From: Nissolia schottii
Taxonomy: Eukaryota; Streptophyta; Magnoliopsida; Fabales; Fabaceae
Direction of reading: 5' to 3'
Assembly: GCA_003254905.1 (NCBI GenBank)
Contig: QANU01064947.1
Location: 249,309-313,308, forward strand
Length of the DNA: 64,000 nt
Of the stretch, positions 12,132-24,237 are shown one piece after another; position 1 is the first letter of the stretch; every line of letters begins with the position of its first letter. The notes beneath the pieces were generated by a model. That model made no database searches. It was not told where the DNA came from and worked only from the letters and a program-made list of their open reading frames with translations. The position numbers and the translations under genes were made by a program.

Positions 12132-12389
12132 TCAGTTATGAAGTGGGTTTGGACCCCCTGGAACATCTCTAAGAGAAACTCCATAAATTGGGTGGACCTC
12201 ATCTTTGCTAGGTTCCTCTTGTGTCCTTGTATAGAAATGCCATGTGAATTGCTGAAAAGAGATGCTCTTTCCTGTTTCCTTGGCTTCTGTGCCCATCCAT
12301 CTGCTGGCCTTGCAGCAACTTGAGAGCTGGCTTATCACCAATATGATCATTAAGATCAGAAATGAGAGCCTTGAATGTGTTACTGCCAT
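12132..12389 (-). CDS. CLE family signalling peptide precursor
   Basis: An intronless 85-residue ORF. Residues 1-28 are a signal peptide (MAVTHSRLSFLILMIILVIS, hydrophobic core then SSCCKAS). A variable acidic/basic middle follows, and the protein ends exactly at the CLE motif RDVPGGPNPLHN and TGA. CLE preproteins are secreted and cut to 12-13-residue (arabino)glycopeptides read by CLV1/BAM-type receptor kinases in meristems, roots or nodules. The motif has the invariant Arg1, Pro4, Gly6, Pro7, Pro9 and His11. Pro7 is the usual hydroxylation site. The Pxx spacing and LHN ending match the CLE8-14/16-22-like group rather than the TDIF type or the nodulation-induced RLAPEGPDPHHN type. The neighbouring DEAD-box helicase supports orthology with Arabidopsis CLE14 (At1g63245), though that peptide (from memory RLVPKGPNPLHN) differs at positions 2 and 5. 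Confidence 0.87.
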   Translation of the reverse strand: MAVTHSRLSFLILMIILVISQLSSCCKASRWMGTEAKETGKSISFQQFTWHFYTRTQEEPSKDEVHPIYGVSLRDVPGGPNPLHN

Positions 12390-15300
12390 TATTGCAGTTT
12401 TGTGAGGGATTAAGAATTCTAACTAACACAAGTAGCAGCAAAGAGAAGGGGCTGAATTTAAGTTCTCTGATCTGCAGGACGGTTTATTTGTCCTTTAATA
12501 CAAGATCAGTGAAGCTGTAGCAAAGATAGAGCCAAAACTACATTAATTTTAATGGAATGACCGAACTACCCATTGATCATGAATGGATTTGCAGTCAGAT
12601 TATTGACTAAACAAGGTGACAAAACAGACTGAGGATTGAGCAGTTTTGGCACGAAAGGATGAGGCAGTTGACTTTCTAACAAATGGGGGGCCTATTATGC
12701 AGGTCATTAGTAATGCTTCAATAATTCAATTGAGTGATAATTGCTACGAGGACTTGTGTCATTGTGTGTGCATTCATAGGCAACCTGCATTTGGATTAGA
12801 ACGACAAGTGATGTTGGTGCATATTTTCTGAGTTAGATGATAAATTCTTTAGTGCTTACTCCATATAGTAAGAAAAAAGTTATAGTTCTACACTTTCATA
12901 TTTAAAACACCTCAAAATGTGTATTAAAAATATAATTAAAGTTGGAGACAAAATTGACTTACAAAACTGAAGTGTTAAGTATTACATAACTGTAGATGAT
13001 CTTAATCCAAAACTTGAATGGCTCAGATAGGATATTATTGAAGAATTCGTAGAATTGTCAATTTGTGACCTCATACTCAATCAGCGGCATAATCATCGTG
13101 TAGTGCTAGATACCAAAGCAGCAGTATATTGCTTCTCTTGCTCTCTCAAGTCATTTCGTGTTACAAGCTATGAAGAATGGGGGTCCCAAATAACGAATCA
13201 AAGAACGACATTTTGAGTTGATTACTGATTCCTACAGCTCAAACATTCTGATCCACACATGGTATTGCCAGAATGCATTCTTTTGCTTGAGTATAAACAT
13301 TACCATATTACCATGCTCTTTTCAAGTTTAGGTGAACGCTTTCGTGTTGATGAAGTAATAGCAAATGAGGTTTTTTGGAGTCTTTCGCAATCAAAAGCAA
13401 ACTAATTTGGTAATGTTTGCTAGCATGAAGCATCATAACTGTAGGACAAGAGTCTGAAGATTAAAACTAACGAGTTGGGGCCATGTTCGGCGCCCATTCT
13501 AATTGACTGGACTTGGGTATAGAATCAATTTGACATAAAATAAAATTGGAGAAAAAACTAGGGTCATTTTCAATCGTTTATTTCTTTGGATATGTGGGTA
13601 TAAGCCTGCACATGACTCCCTGGAATCAAAAGTCTTACCGTGGTTGGACGCGTATAGAATATGTTCAAATCCATGTTATGGCAATTAGGGCTGAAACCCC
13701 ACGCGTATAGAATATGCTCAAATCCAAATATTATGGGCAAGTAGGACAGGAAGTAAGTCTTATGAACTTCTTTAATAATTCAATAAACTAAGTTTATTAG
13801 TTGAGTTTGAGTTATAGAAGTTTGAAATCTACTATTAAATAAATGAGTTAAACATGAATTTTATTATATTCACTTAGCAGCTCATCAATTTCTCCCTCTT
13901 TGTCATTAGTAAGGCGATCTTCATACTAGTATATATGATATCTTATTGAGCATACAAAATTAAGTAAGTATCTACTTTAAGCTATTTGATCAAGTGTGTG
14001 GAGTTGGTGAGTTGTTTTGGATAAGTTGAGCTTAAGCTTAAAAAAAAAAAAATAATTTGCTCACTTCTTAATGAGCTTGGCTTCCTAATGGCAACGTATC
14101 TTGTCAGCTTATGCAAGAATTAAACTGTTTTTTTATTAACTGAAGGCTTAAGAATCTCTTTCCTAAACAATTTTTTTGTGCAAATGTCTACTGTGCCAAG
14201 TTGATGAGCTGTGTTTATTTAAAGAGCATGCGGCCACTTGCTCATATTGAATTGGGTTAAATGGTTATCTTGATCATGTTGCCTAGATTGGGATGTTTGA
14301 AAACGTGAGAGTCCATTTGTATTTACTTAGCTGTTATTTGTATTCATTATACATAATTATAACTTTGTTATTAGATGAGATTTTATTGAAGGTGAGTCCA
14401 TTAAAATTTTATTTAATGGTACATATGATATATGTTTTCACGATACTTTATGTAAAATGAGTCTAAATAACACTATGTTTATTTGGCTAGTATTTTCCCA
14501 ATTCGGCTTTTCAATTCTCGCATCCTTGCAGGTTGAGTTTGATCGTGATTATTACATAGTTTGATTGTTTGATGTCTCTTATTGCATCGTAATGGGGCAC
14601 CAGTTTGACTCTTGATTAAGAAGGTGGACCCAATATCTGCTTAATATGGCCAGGGTTCTATAGGTCAACGTGTTTTCGTGTGAGACACTACTGTGGCCCC
14701 ATAACGGTGGGGAGCAGGACTGACTCCAAAACAGTTGATCATCACATCAGCTCTATTTTTTATTTTTTATTTATAAATATGTGTTCCTCTCTTGTTCAAC
14801 CAAAATATATACTTAATCTACAATTACCGTATGTTAACACTAATACTATCATCCTATCATATTTTGCAACATCAATAAATTACTTTGATTTTCACGTTCA
14901 TTACTTTGAAAATCTCACGAGTACAAATTTGAATCACTGGGTAAAATCATAAAAAAATAAATACTATTCTAAAATCGATTATTGCCTTTCTCTTTCATTC
15001 AGTTTTTCTTGTATTGACGTGGACGCGCAGATGATATAGGCAGGCAATCTCGTGCCTCGTTTAGGACGGGATAGAGCGGAGTTAATTTGCACTATTTTCT
15101 GTTAGGATGTAATTAGAATGCACTGACATTATTAAATAATTTTATACTATCATTCAATTATATATCAACACATTAATAAATATTATTGACTATTAATACA
15201 CATTCTTTAAAAGGTCATCCAAACAAAATAAATTAATTAGTAAATTTTACATTATCAGTACATCAAAATTAAATTGTTTCATTCGTTGTCAGAATGTTTC

Positions 15301-15818
15301 AATAAAAGTTGAACTTGTCATTAAATAATTAACTTTACAAAAATTCATGGTAATGAAATAACATTCTTTAAAAAAAAAATTATTAGTGAATATTGTATAA
15401 ACTTGGGTTTAAAATTCATAAACACAGAAGACTAAAGCGTATATGAAGTTTAATATAATTTTTATAATCTGCAAGTATATTTCGAGTCCTGCTACATGGT
15501 ATTTTATAGGGAAATCATCTGTACTAGAAGATTTCAATTTCATTTCAGATTCAGATAAATATATCTTTTGAAAGCAGAAAGTCAATCAACAATGGATGAC
15601 AATCCTGATATGGTTTCTACTTTCTAAGTGTGTTACACAATAATTGCCACATTTTGAGTATGGGATCTCAGGACTATCAATTGAAAAATTGTGAAAATCA
15701 CGAATTCAACAACCTAGAATCCGAAATACCGAATCAAAATTCAGTGTGCTTGCTGTCCCTGACTTCCCTTGCTATCCCATCATTGCCAATGTTTTTCACT
15801 TCAATTGTCTGCACCAAG
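12390..15818. other. CLE gene upstream region and intergenic spacer
   Basis: Holds the promoter side of the CLE gene (right of 12390) and the 3' side of the helicase gene (left of 15818). Between them I see no gene. One short duplication (13648-13745) is listed separately. Short open frames (for example near 12650 and 14680) have no family likeness. Confidence 0.5.
13648..13745 (+). repeat. About 53-bp imperfect tandem duplication
   Basis: ACGCGTATAGAATATG plus TCAAATCCA at 13648-13690 recurs as ACGCGTATAGAATATG plus CTCAAATCCA at 13701-13745, with TATGG(G)CAA-TAGG following in both. Only a few substitutions separate the two copies. Confidence 0.8.
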
Positions 15819-18800
15819 CTATCTACGAATTCTAATACCGGGAATGTCTTTCAAACCCATTTTCAGTGCAGTTTTTCGAAAGAGAGCAGGAGGCCTCTGT
15901 AAACCAATTGATTCAGAAAATTGGTTTGCAAGCTCAGCTATAGTGCTCTTTTCCCTCCCAATTTCCCTAATCGAGTTATAATAACCAAGCCACGCATGAT
16001 ATGCTGCTTCTTTGACGTCACTATCAATCTTTGCTATGGAATTTTCAATCTGTAAGAATAAATATATCATAGGTAACAACGGTTTTTATATCAAGATAGC
16101 AAGCTATAGTGAGGCCATGCCAAAAAAAAAATGGTAAATCACTATGATTTTCTTTATCTACAACTATACGTGTCGGGAAGCAAAGGCAGGATCAAAATAA
16201 ATATTAGCAGTGTGTATATCCAAATAGAGTAGACATTAGAACATGAGCAAGAAATGTACCTTAAGCTTTATTTGTGGATCTATATCCGGTAAAGGGAACT
16301 TCTCTAGAGGGAGGTCCTTGATTTCGTCTAAAAAATACTCTTCCCATGGAGCAATCAACAATATGCCTTCCCCTTCTTTGCCTTCACGTCCTGTTCTTCC
16401 AAGACGATGTATGTAATGTTCACGGTCGGGAGGAATTCCCACCTGGATCCCACATAAACTCTCATCAATTAAAAGTGAAGTAAAACTAAACAGCTCAACA
16501 TATTATACTAATCTAATTGATTTAGGGCAAGGGGCAAAAGAGTCAATCAAATTATCAGTTACCACAGTATTTTTTTAAAAAAAATCCATGCATTACTTGA
16601 TACTTATAGCAAAAAATTCTGTAAAACATAGAAAGTATATCAGTTATGTTTCATAAGGATGTTTGTTTCCAAGAAAGTATATCAGCAAATCCAATAAAAA
16701 TAGAAAATTTCAAGGAAACAAATCAGAGTAAAACATGAATTGAGTGGGAACCCATCAAAAGGTTTAAGCATACCTGTATGACTAAAGTAACATCAGGATA
16801 ATTCATTCCACGGGATGAAACGTCAGATGAGACAAGAATTAGTTGTTTGGATTCCCGGAACTCATCTGATACACGAGTTCGATAGAGCTGAGGTTTTCGA
16901 GAATGTATTTCCCTAACATTCATTTTCATTTCCCGGAGAAGTTGATATATAAGTGATGTTACCATCCCAGTTATACAAAAAACAATAACCTGAATGCAAA
17001 TCCACCAGTCAAAACCATAAATTATGAGAAAGCAATTCAATCTCCGAAACATCAAATATATTAACCTTGTAATCAGGTGTTTGCATGATATGCTCCTTCA
17101 AAATATGGTGCACTATTTGAAGATGTGATTCGTGTGGAGCAACAAGATAAGACTGCTTGACCTATAATGACAAGCCAAAACAAGCATGATTGCCTATGAC
17201 TGGAAAATTTCAATACAATCATGAAAACACAATCAGTTTAAAAGATTGATTTTATACAAGAATCATAAGTAAACAAAAGGTATGCATAGTCTAAGGGTGT
17301 AAAAGGCAATATATGTAGAGTAAGTTGATACTTTTTGCAATTTAGAGTATGACAATAGTTGCTGTAACTTGCCTTCACAGGAGTTTCCACACAACCCATA
17401 CCAACTGTATCAATATATGTGTGTTCCCTTTTCAAAAGAAGCTGAGATATACGACGAACCTGCATGATTGTAAAACATCAGTTACATTGTAGACTGAATA
17501 CCACCTTATCAACATAAACCTGCTTATAAGAAACAGAATTTAAAATGTAATTACAAAATAGAAAGGAAAACCTAACCTAACCTCCTTTGGGATGGTTGCA
17601 GAGAACAGCAAGGATTGCCTTTGACGGGGCAAACAATCAACAATTTTTTCTAAATCCTTTCGAAATCCCAGGTCTAGTAAATGATCAGCTTCGTCAAGTA
17701 CAAGCATCTGCAAGCTCATTAATCGCAAAGATATTCCAGACTTATTCTCGATGTGATCTAGCAGCCTACCAGGAGTAGCAACAAGTATCTACAGAATTTA
17801 ACACAACATACACAAAATTCATTAAGCTCAGTAAAATAATTTAACAACAAATGATCAACATCTCTTTTCCCCACTCCCTCCTCTCTCCCCACCAAAAAAG
17901 CACAAGCATTACAGTCACATGCTAGGAAACAGAAGAACTTTAGTTGTATATTCCACAAAACCTGGCATGGGTCTGATTCAAGGCGTTTTTGGTCAACTTT
18001 AAATCGTACACCTCCTACAAGAGTTTGTACGCCAATGCCATCGTGATATTTGAGCAAAGCCTTTGCTTCAGCAGCAATCTGACTGGCAAGTTCTCTGGTA
18101 GGGCAGAGAATAAGAACAAATATAGGCAGCAAACGTTGACGTGATTTGCTACTCATAGCTTTCAAAACTGTTTCAATAGCAGGAAGCTGTTTGCATTCAA
18201 CATAATTGATAGAAAGAACCAAAACATAATGCAGTGTAATATACGAACATAAAAGAACTAGGGTGTACCAAAAATGCTGCACTTTTTCCGGTGCCAGTTT
18301 TAGCTTTGACCAGAGCATCATTACCTGCATTGCAACAGAAGTACAGACACCAACAAAATCAAACCCACCATTCATGTTGGACAAAATGAAGGACTATAAT
18401 AAGCAAATTAAGACTCATACTGAACCCAATAAATTAATGTGAACCGAGATGAAAAATTATAGTGCAACTACTTCTACACGCTACAGTACACACCTTTTGT
18501 AAGATTAACATGTGTGAAAAAGAAAAATAATATAACAAAATGGCAGATTAAAGAAGAAGAAAAAAATGAATTGGATTACAAAATGAGTGATGCAAACCCC
18601 TGCTGAAAGAAATAGGCAACATACCCTCAAGGCAAACAGAAAGGCTAGCCTCTTGTACCCGGGTCATGTGGATATAACCCGCTGAAGAAAGTGCCTTCAC
18701 AGTCAATGGCGACACACCGCACTCATCAAATCTACAAAAGCATAACATCCAAATTAACAATTGCAACCGCAAAAGAAACAAGGGCGCGCGCACACACACA

Positions 18801-19767
18801 CATATCCATCTATCCACACACTAACCCACTCGTATTATCACTACACCCACATCCTATAATAAAAAATTTCCCAGATACAAAAAGGAAGAACTTGATTTGA
18901 ATACCTTGATTGAGTTAGGATGGATTCTTGGTCCTCGCCCTTGAGCTCCTCCTGATTCTGTACCAACTTCTTCTTGTTGAGCTCATACTTGATCAACTCA
19001 ACCTGCTCCGCAAAATCGCTCTGTTCATCATATGGTTTTGGAACAACCCTTCTCTTCCTCTTCACATCATATTTCCCCAAAGAAGCACTACTACCCATCT
19101 TCCTCACATCCCAATTAACCCTAGAATGGTCCTCATCATTGGATTCACCTTCACTCTCACTCGAAGAAGAACTATCGTTCCTCCAAAACCTCCTTCTCCC
19201 AGCAGGCACCGCCTTCCTACCCGAATTCCCCTCAGAAACAGAACGGTAACCCCTGCTCTGCACGAAATTACCGCCCGAATTCCTCGAAATAGGGTTTGAA
19301 CCCTCGGTAACAAGCTTCCGCAAATCCACGGGCGACCCAATCGAACTTCCGCGCGTGCTCGACGGACCTTGGAGGCGCGTGGGAGGAGCCTGAGGCGGAG
19401 GAGGAGGGGTTAAGGGGCCGTCGTCGTCGTTCCAGAGATCTTCTGCGCCTTCCTTCATGAAGCGGTCGGCGAGGGCCTTGATGTGGTCGTACGGGTTCAA
19501 GGGGCCGTGTGTGGCGGCGGCGGAGTGGTCCGGCGCGATCTGGGAGCGGATGTGGGAGCGAATGCGAGCCTGATAGAGCTGCTTCTCTTGTTCGAGGAGC
19601 CTCTTCTCTTTGTCTCTGGCGCGCTTCTCGTGCATACGCTTCCATTTCCACTTGTTGACGCCGCCGGGGAAGGTGCGGGGGCCGCCGCCCATGTTGCGGG
19701 CGAGGGTGAAGGCGCATAGAAGCTTCGAGAATGTCCTCCGCCGTTCTAGAATAGCTGACCGCCACAT
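15819..19767 (-). CDS. RH48: DEAD-box ATP-dependent RNA helicase (RH48/RH33 type)
   Basis: Ten exons: 19767-18905, 18731-18625, 18324-18269, 18186-17962, 17788-17582, 17459-17373, 17161-17066, 16989-16774, 16442-16260, 16049-15819; 756 residues in frame. The long N-terminal part (1-288) holds the hallmark [20 protein letters not shown], an Arg/Glu-rich helix, and Pro- and Ser-rich linkers. The helicase core follows: Q motif region at about 289 ([14 protein letters not shown]), motif I AKTGTGKS (331-338), Ia PTREL (371-375), Ib TPGR, II DEAD (449-452), III SAT (480-482), [20 protein letters not shown] (631-638). All catalytic motifs are intact. DEAD-box proteins unwind short RNA duplexes using ATP; the substrate here is unknown. 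An in-frame ATG at 19806 would add 13 residues. I prefer 19767 because [17 protein letters not shown] looks like an organelle presequence. Intron 6 has a GC-AG boundary (donor at 17372). The CLE and TET10 neighbours support RH48 (At1g63250) over RH33. Confidence 0.9.
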
Positions 19768-19806
19768 GGTGGAAGAGGAGAGTGAGTAATAATAATCGGG
19801 AAACAA

Positions 19807-21350
19807 GGGTTTATTAGTATGGTTTCACAAAACACTGCAACAGGGCTAAGAACAGGGACGCCACGCAGATAGTCATGGTAAGTTGGGTTGGGCCGAACCT
19901 AAATTCAGCTCAACTTTTTTTATTGGGCTAATTTTTAAAGTCCTAATATATGTTTTAAAATAAATTATATTAATATAAAAATAACATAACACATATTAGT
20001 TAAAGTATAAAATTTTATAATTTATTACTAATTATCTAAAAAAAATATAAATTTTAGATTAACTCAAAGCATGATTTAAATCCAACTCAAAAAATGCATC
20101 TAGTCAAATTTCATAATTCAAACTTGGTTAAAAAAGCTTGGATCGGACCTATCATAAACACGCTTACTAAATTTTATAATAATATGAATCTTAAAAAGTA
20201 ATAAATATTGAAGAAAAAAAAAACTATCTAAAATATCTTATATATTTTGGAAGGGTTATAGAAAATATTAAAAAATAATAATTTAATATCAATAAAAATA
20301 TTAAGATAATGCTATAAAATCTTGACATCAATGTAGTGTGTGTAATGTAAATTTTGTAAGTTAGTGTGTACTGATGTCCCCATGTCCGATTCATGTTTGT
20401 GCCTCTTATTAGCCCACAACAGGAGTTTAGAAAACACTTTTTTTAATGATAGAATGACAACTATATTTGACAAACTAATACGAGGTGTCAAAACGGGAGA
20501 CTTTCCCATGCTATAAGGCTCAACTACCGAAGGGCCCAACGGGGGTGAGGGTCAAAAATACCTGAACGGCTAAAAGCTACAGAAGGCCCCACAAGGCCAA
20601 AAGTTGGCAGTTGCTTCCGGCTGCACTATCCGTTCTGTTTTGTGGTGGCTGCCTTCTACAGCTGAGAGGAGCACAACGCAGAGGTGCTATTTCAGGTTGT
20701 TTTGAGTGAGTTGATGCCCTCTCCCTATCTCTCTATTCTTCCGCCCTTTCGAGTTTTGCTTGTCTCTAGCTATTTCTGATTTTTTGTTTATTTATTATTT
20801 TTTTATGTGATATACTCACGGCTTATGAATTGTGGTCACGTACGTATATGTATATGTATATTTGTATTATTAGTATGATCTTACAATCCGTGTCAATATT
20901 ACATATTTTGTGTTCATGCTCCCCTTCTAATTATAGGTAGGATATTGATTTTGATAACCTTCTCCTCCCCTTTTATCCCCATTTCATTATTGAAAATGAA
21001 ATTGTAATATAAGAACTAAATTGCCGGTTATCTATGCAAATAATCATTTGATTTTCTGGTTTTAACTGAGTATTGATATAATATGACTTAAGGTGAACCA
21101 AACAAGACTACTATTGTGTGGTGGCTTGGCGGGTAGTGGAATGGGAAAGAATAAAGTGAGTTCCTGTTACACAGATTCTATCATACACTCAGCACCAGGG
21201 AAATAGTTTGAATCCATCCAAATGTGGGAGTTATAAAAGAGCGTACGCTTATTGGAAGTAAACATGAGCTTGTAAATATGATGTATTAGAGGATAAGCAA
21301 CTAAGTAATCGACTAATTGCAAAGAACTTGTCAATATCTAATAAATTAGA
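19807..21350. other. Intergenic spacer upstream of the helicase gene
   Basis: Contains the helicase promoter. A moderately GC-rich block at about 20510-20760 (rich in GGCC/CTGC, with AGCTGAGAGGAGCACAACGC) stands out from the AT-rich surroundings and could be an untranslated first exon or a repeat fragment, but no ORF or splice partner could be found. The rest shows nothing. Confidence 0.4.
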
Positions 21351-21354
21351 GTGG

Positions 21355-23035
21355 TGTTACGTGTACACTAAATAGTGTACTAAAGTACAGCCACCTCTAT
21401 TTTAATAAACTCTGACTCACTACTAATAAAATAACTGCTTTTTAATTGTCTAATCTCACTTTTTGCGTTTGAAATATACTCTCCTTTTTCTCAGACTTTT
21501 TTTCTCTCACCAAAACTCCTTCGCTAAAACACTGTTTCTCACCAAAACCACTTGTGGTGCCTCCCACCGCCTCCTGACGAATCGCACCGCCACACCCCGC
21601 ATCAGCCGCCGCTAAACGCAGCGTCTTCAACCACTGCCGTCATCCGTCCTTGCATCGTAGTCCATCACTCCTTCCTCAAGTTTCAACGACGCCGTCACAT
21701 TACCGCCGTCATCCTCCACAACGCGTCTCCGCCACCCGTCGCAACCGGCAAACACCGCGTCACATCCATGCAACCACGCAATCACGCAACCGCGATAAAG
21801 GTTTGTTCATGTCCTTTTCCTTTTCACGCAACCGCGAGATAGGTTTGTTCATGTCCTTTTCCATTCCATGTCCTTGAGAACATGAATAATAAACATGAAC
21901 AAACCTAAACACTTAAAATAAACAAACCAACACAATTAGCATGAACAAACTCGTATATACAAATTAAATAAATCTATTCAAATAAAACGAATTAACTCAC
22001 AAACACGAAGCAAACAAACATATACAATTGTAATGAACAAACACAAAATATCCAAATAAAAGAAACTTGTTTAAAGAGTATGAACAAACCTATATACATA
22101 AAATGAACCAACTTATACAAATAGACCGAATAAACTCATATACACAAATTGAATAAACTTGTACAAACAAAAATGAACAAACACAAACACACATAGCGAA
22201 CATATATATAAAACGACATTGAACAAATTCATACACTAAAGTGAACAAACCTGAATAAATAAGTTAAACAAATAAATGAACAACAAATGAACAAACCTCC
22301 ACAATTAAAATGAACAAACCTATACAACTAGACTAAACAAGTCTTTGTGCAACACCTGAACAATACAACATAGCTGAAATGAACAAACACAACTAAACAA
22401 AGATACCAAACCTATAAACACTAAGTGAATAATAGACCTATAAAAACTACACGAAACAACACACGTAAGTACGTGAGAGCAAGAACACTCCCGCAACAAC
22501 ATAAACCCAAACACAAACTCCTCAACCTCACAAATCATTAGGATTAGAATCAATACAAAAACAATGAATGAAGCTTACCTCTTCTTGAATTTCAAGAGAA
22601 TCTATTGGCAAATACAACGTGTACCACTCAATGACAACGAAGTTGTTAATACTCGAACAACGCCAAAGGCATGCCGTTCCGTCGAGATGGCAGGGAACAA
22701 CAACGTGAACGTCGTGCAATACAATCGTTTTCACATCAAAATCATCTCGTGGGAAGGTCCGCGTGGAGGCTATGGATGCGGGAGTCTAGGCGACGGCGGC
22801 AACATGCGTGGCGGCGACTTCTGTGGCGGCAATGTGTGTGGCGGCGATGTGCTTGGCGACGAGTTGCGTGGCGCCTACAAGAGGAAAGTTGTTCTACGGA
22901 GAAGGATGCCGAACCGCCAATAGGGCGTGAATGGGGGTTGTGGGAGAGAGAAAAGCGAGTGGGATAAGTAATTATGATTATGAGTATTTTTTTTTATAAT
23001 AATACATTAGTTGTACATTGACACTTATTTTGTTG
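21355..23035. mobile_element. Possible non-autonomous transposon (Pack-MULE-like) with internal low-complexity array
   Basis: A block unlike its surroundings. GC-rich segments (21540-21840 and 22640-22970, the latter with repeated GTGGCGGCGA-type units) enclose about 600 bp (21880-22470) of degenerate TGAACAAACCTATACA repeats. The left edge (GTGTACACTAAATAGTGTAC, 21367-21386) and right edge (the reverse complement reads AAGTGTCAATGTACAACTAA) are only loosely similar as inverted ends. No transposase is present. Small open frames (21552-21842; 22564-22923 with a Gly-rich stretch) are probably by-products of base composition. A captured-gene element is inference. Simple repeat-rich DNA is the alternative. 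Confidence 0.35.
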
Positions 23036-24237
23036 TATGAACTGTTGCAAAATATATTTTTGGCTCTCCTAACAAATTTTTATTTTTCATTTTATTCTCT
23101 TAACTATTTTTCATATATTAATGTTAGTTCTTCAATCTAATAAGTTTAAATCGAGCTAATATAGCCAATATGCTTCTTGTAATAAAATCTCAACATTGTC
23201 CCCTCTGAATGACCTTAACAAGTGCATACTTATTGCACCACCAGATATCACTTGAGCTGAATAGAGTTGTAATTTTGTATTAGTATTTGAGTCCGAACAT
23301 AAAAAAAAAATATGGTAGTTCTCCGTATCTAAGACTCAAGTATAGCCTAGTGAGATTTTGGAGGCAAGTTTTATAATATGAAGTAGGTTGCTCACGTGTA
23401 CGTGGAAGAGTTTAGACCCTTGTCAGTATTTATGGTCTTAGTCAACTGGACCTACTATATTGTCAGATATATATGATAATGACATGTAGCAATGAAGGTC
23501 TATTAGTCTCTACCCGTATTTTGAATAAAGTAAAACGTTGTTATATGTTTCGCCAGCCAAGTCACACAAGACGGAACTCTGCAATCAAATGCTAGTACCT
23601 AGTCGTATAATGTCATGATTGTTTATTTTCCTTTGCATATGATGTTATGTATTGCAGTGAATGTTATTATTTGCCAAATTATTATTAATCTTAAAAATAT
23701 CATTGAGGAAGAGGAATAGAAAGAAAAATATAAACTATTATAGGAACTATGTTTTAATTTTGTTAAAATATCTTAAATTTCCTATTACTTGTATAATTTT
23801 ATTATATTTGATTCAACTGGTCAATTAGTGATAGACTAGTTGACCCAATAAGCGAGTGATATGGCAGGTCGAGTTTAACATAAATCATTTTCGTGATAGC
23901 CACAACCGATAGCAAGGTTCGACCTTCAAGCCCCATTTATCTATGAGCGAATCTAAAGGAGAAATTACCAATAACCTTTATCTTTGGACTCTAGTTGTAT
24001 GGACGATTAATAACAATTTTCAAATACAACATAATAACACTCTAATTTTGAATGTTCTATGCACATCAAAGAATAATGTTGAAAATATTAAACAACTCAG
24101 TCAGTTCTGGTGCCTGCAAAAGTTACACAATTCAATCGAAACTATAAAACCCCCAGGCGCAGACATTCATTTCTGTTTTCCTCTTCAACAAGCTCCAAAA
24201 GCAGTTAATGGATGGATTATAAGCTCCCTTCAACTGT
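23036..24237. other. Intergenic spacer
   Basis: AT-rich, no gene recognised. The right end is the 3' side of the tetraspanin gene. Confidence 0.5.

Noticed and set aside
12646-12831. 61-codon open frame on the plus strand near the CLE gene
   Set aside because: No family likeness and no splice partners; composition like surrounding spacer.
18928-19719. Several long open frames opposite or out of frame with the helicase first exon
   Set aside because: Shadows caused by the GC-rich, Arg/Pro-rich first exon of the helicase gene.
20510-20760. Untranslated first exon or ncRNA in a GC-richer block
   Set aside because: Composition alone; no ORF, promoter or splice partner could be identified.
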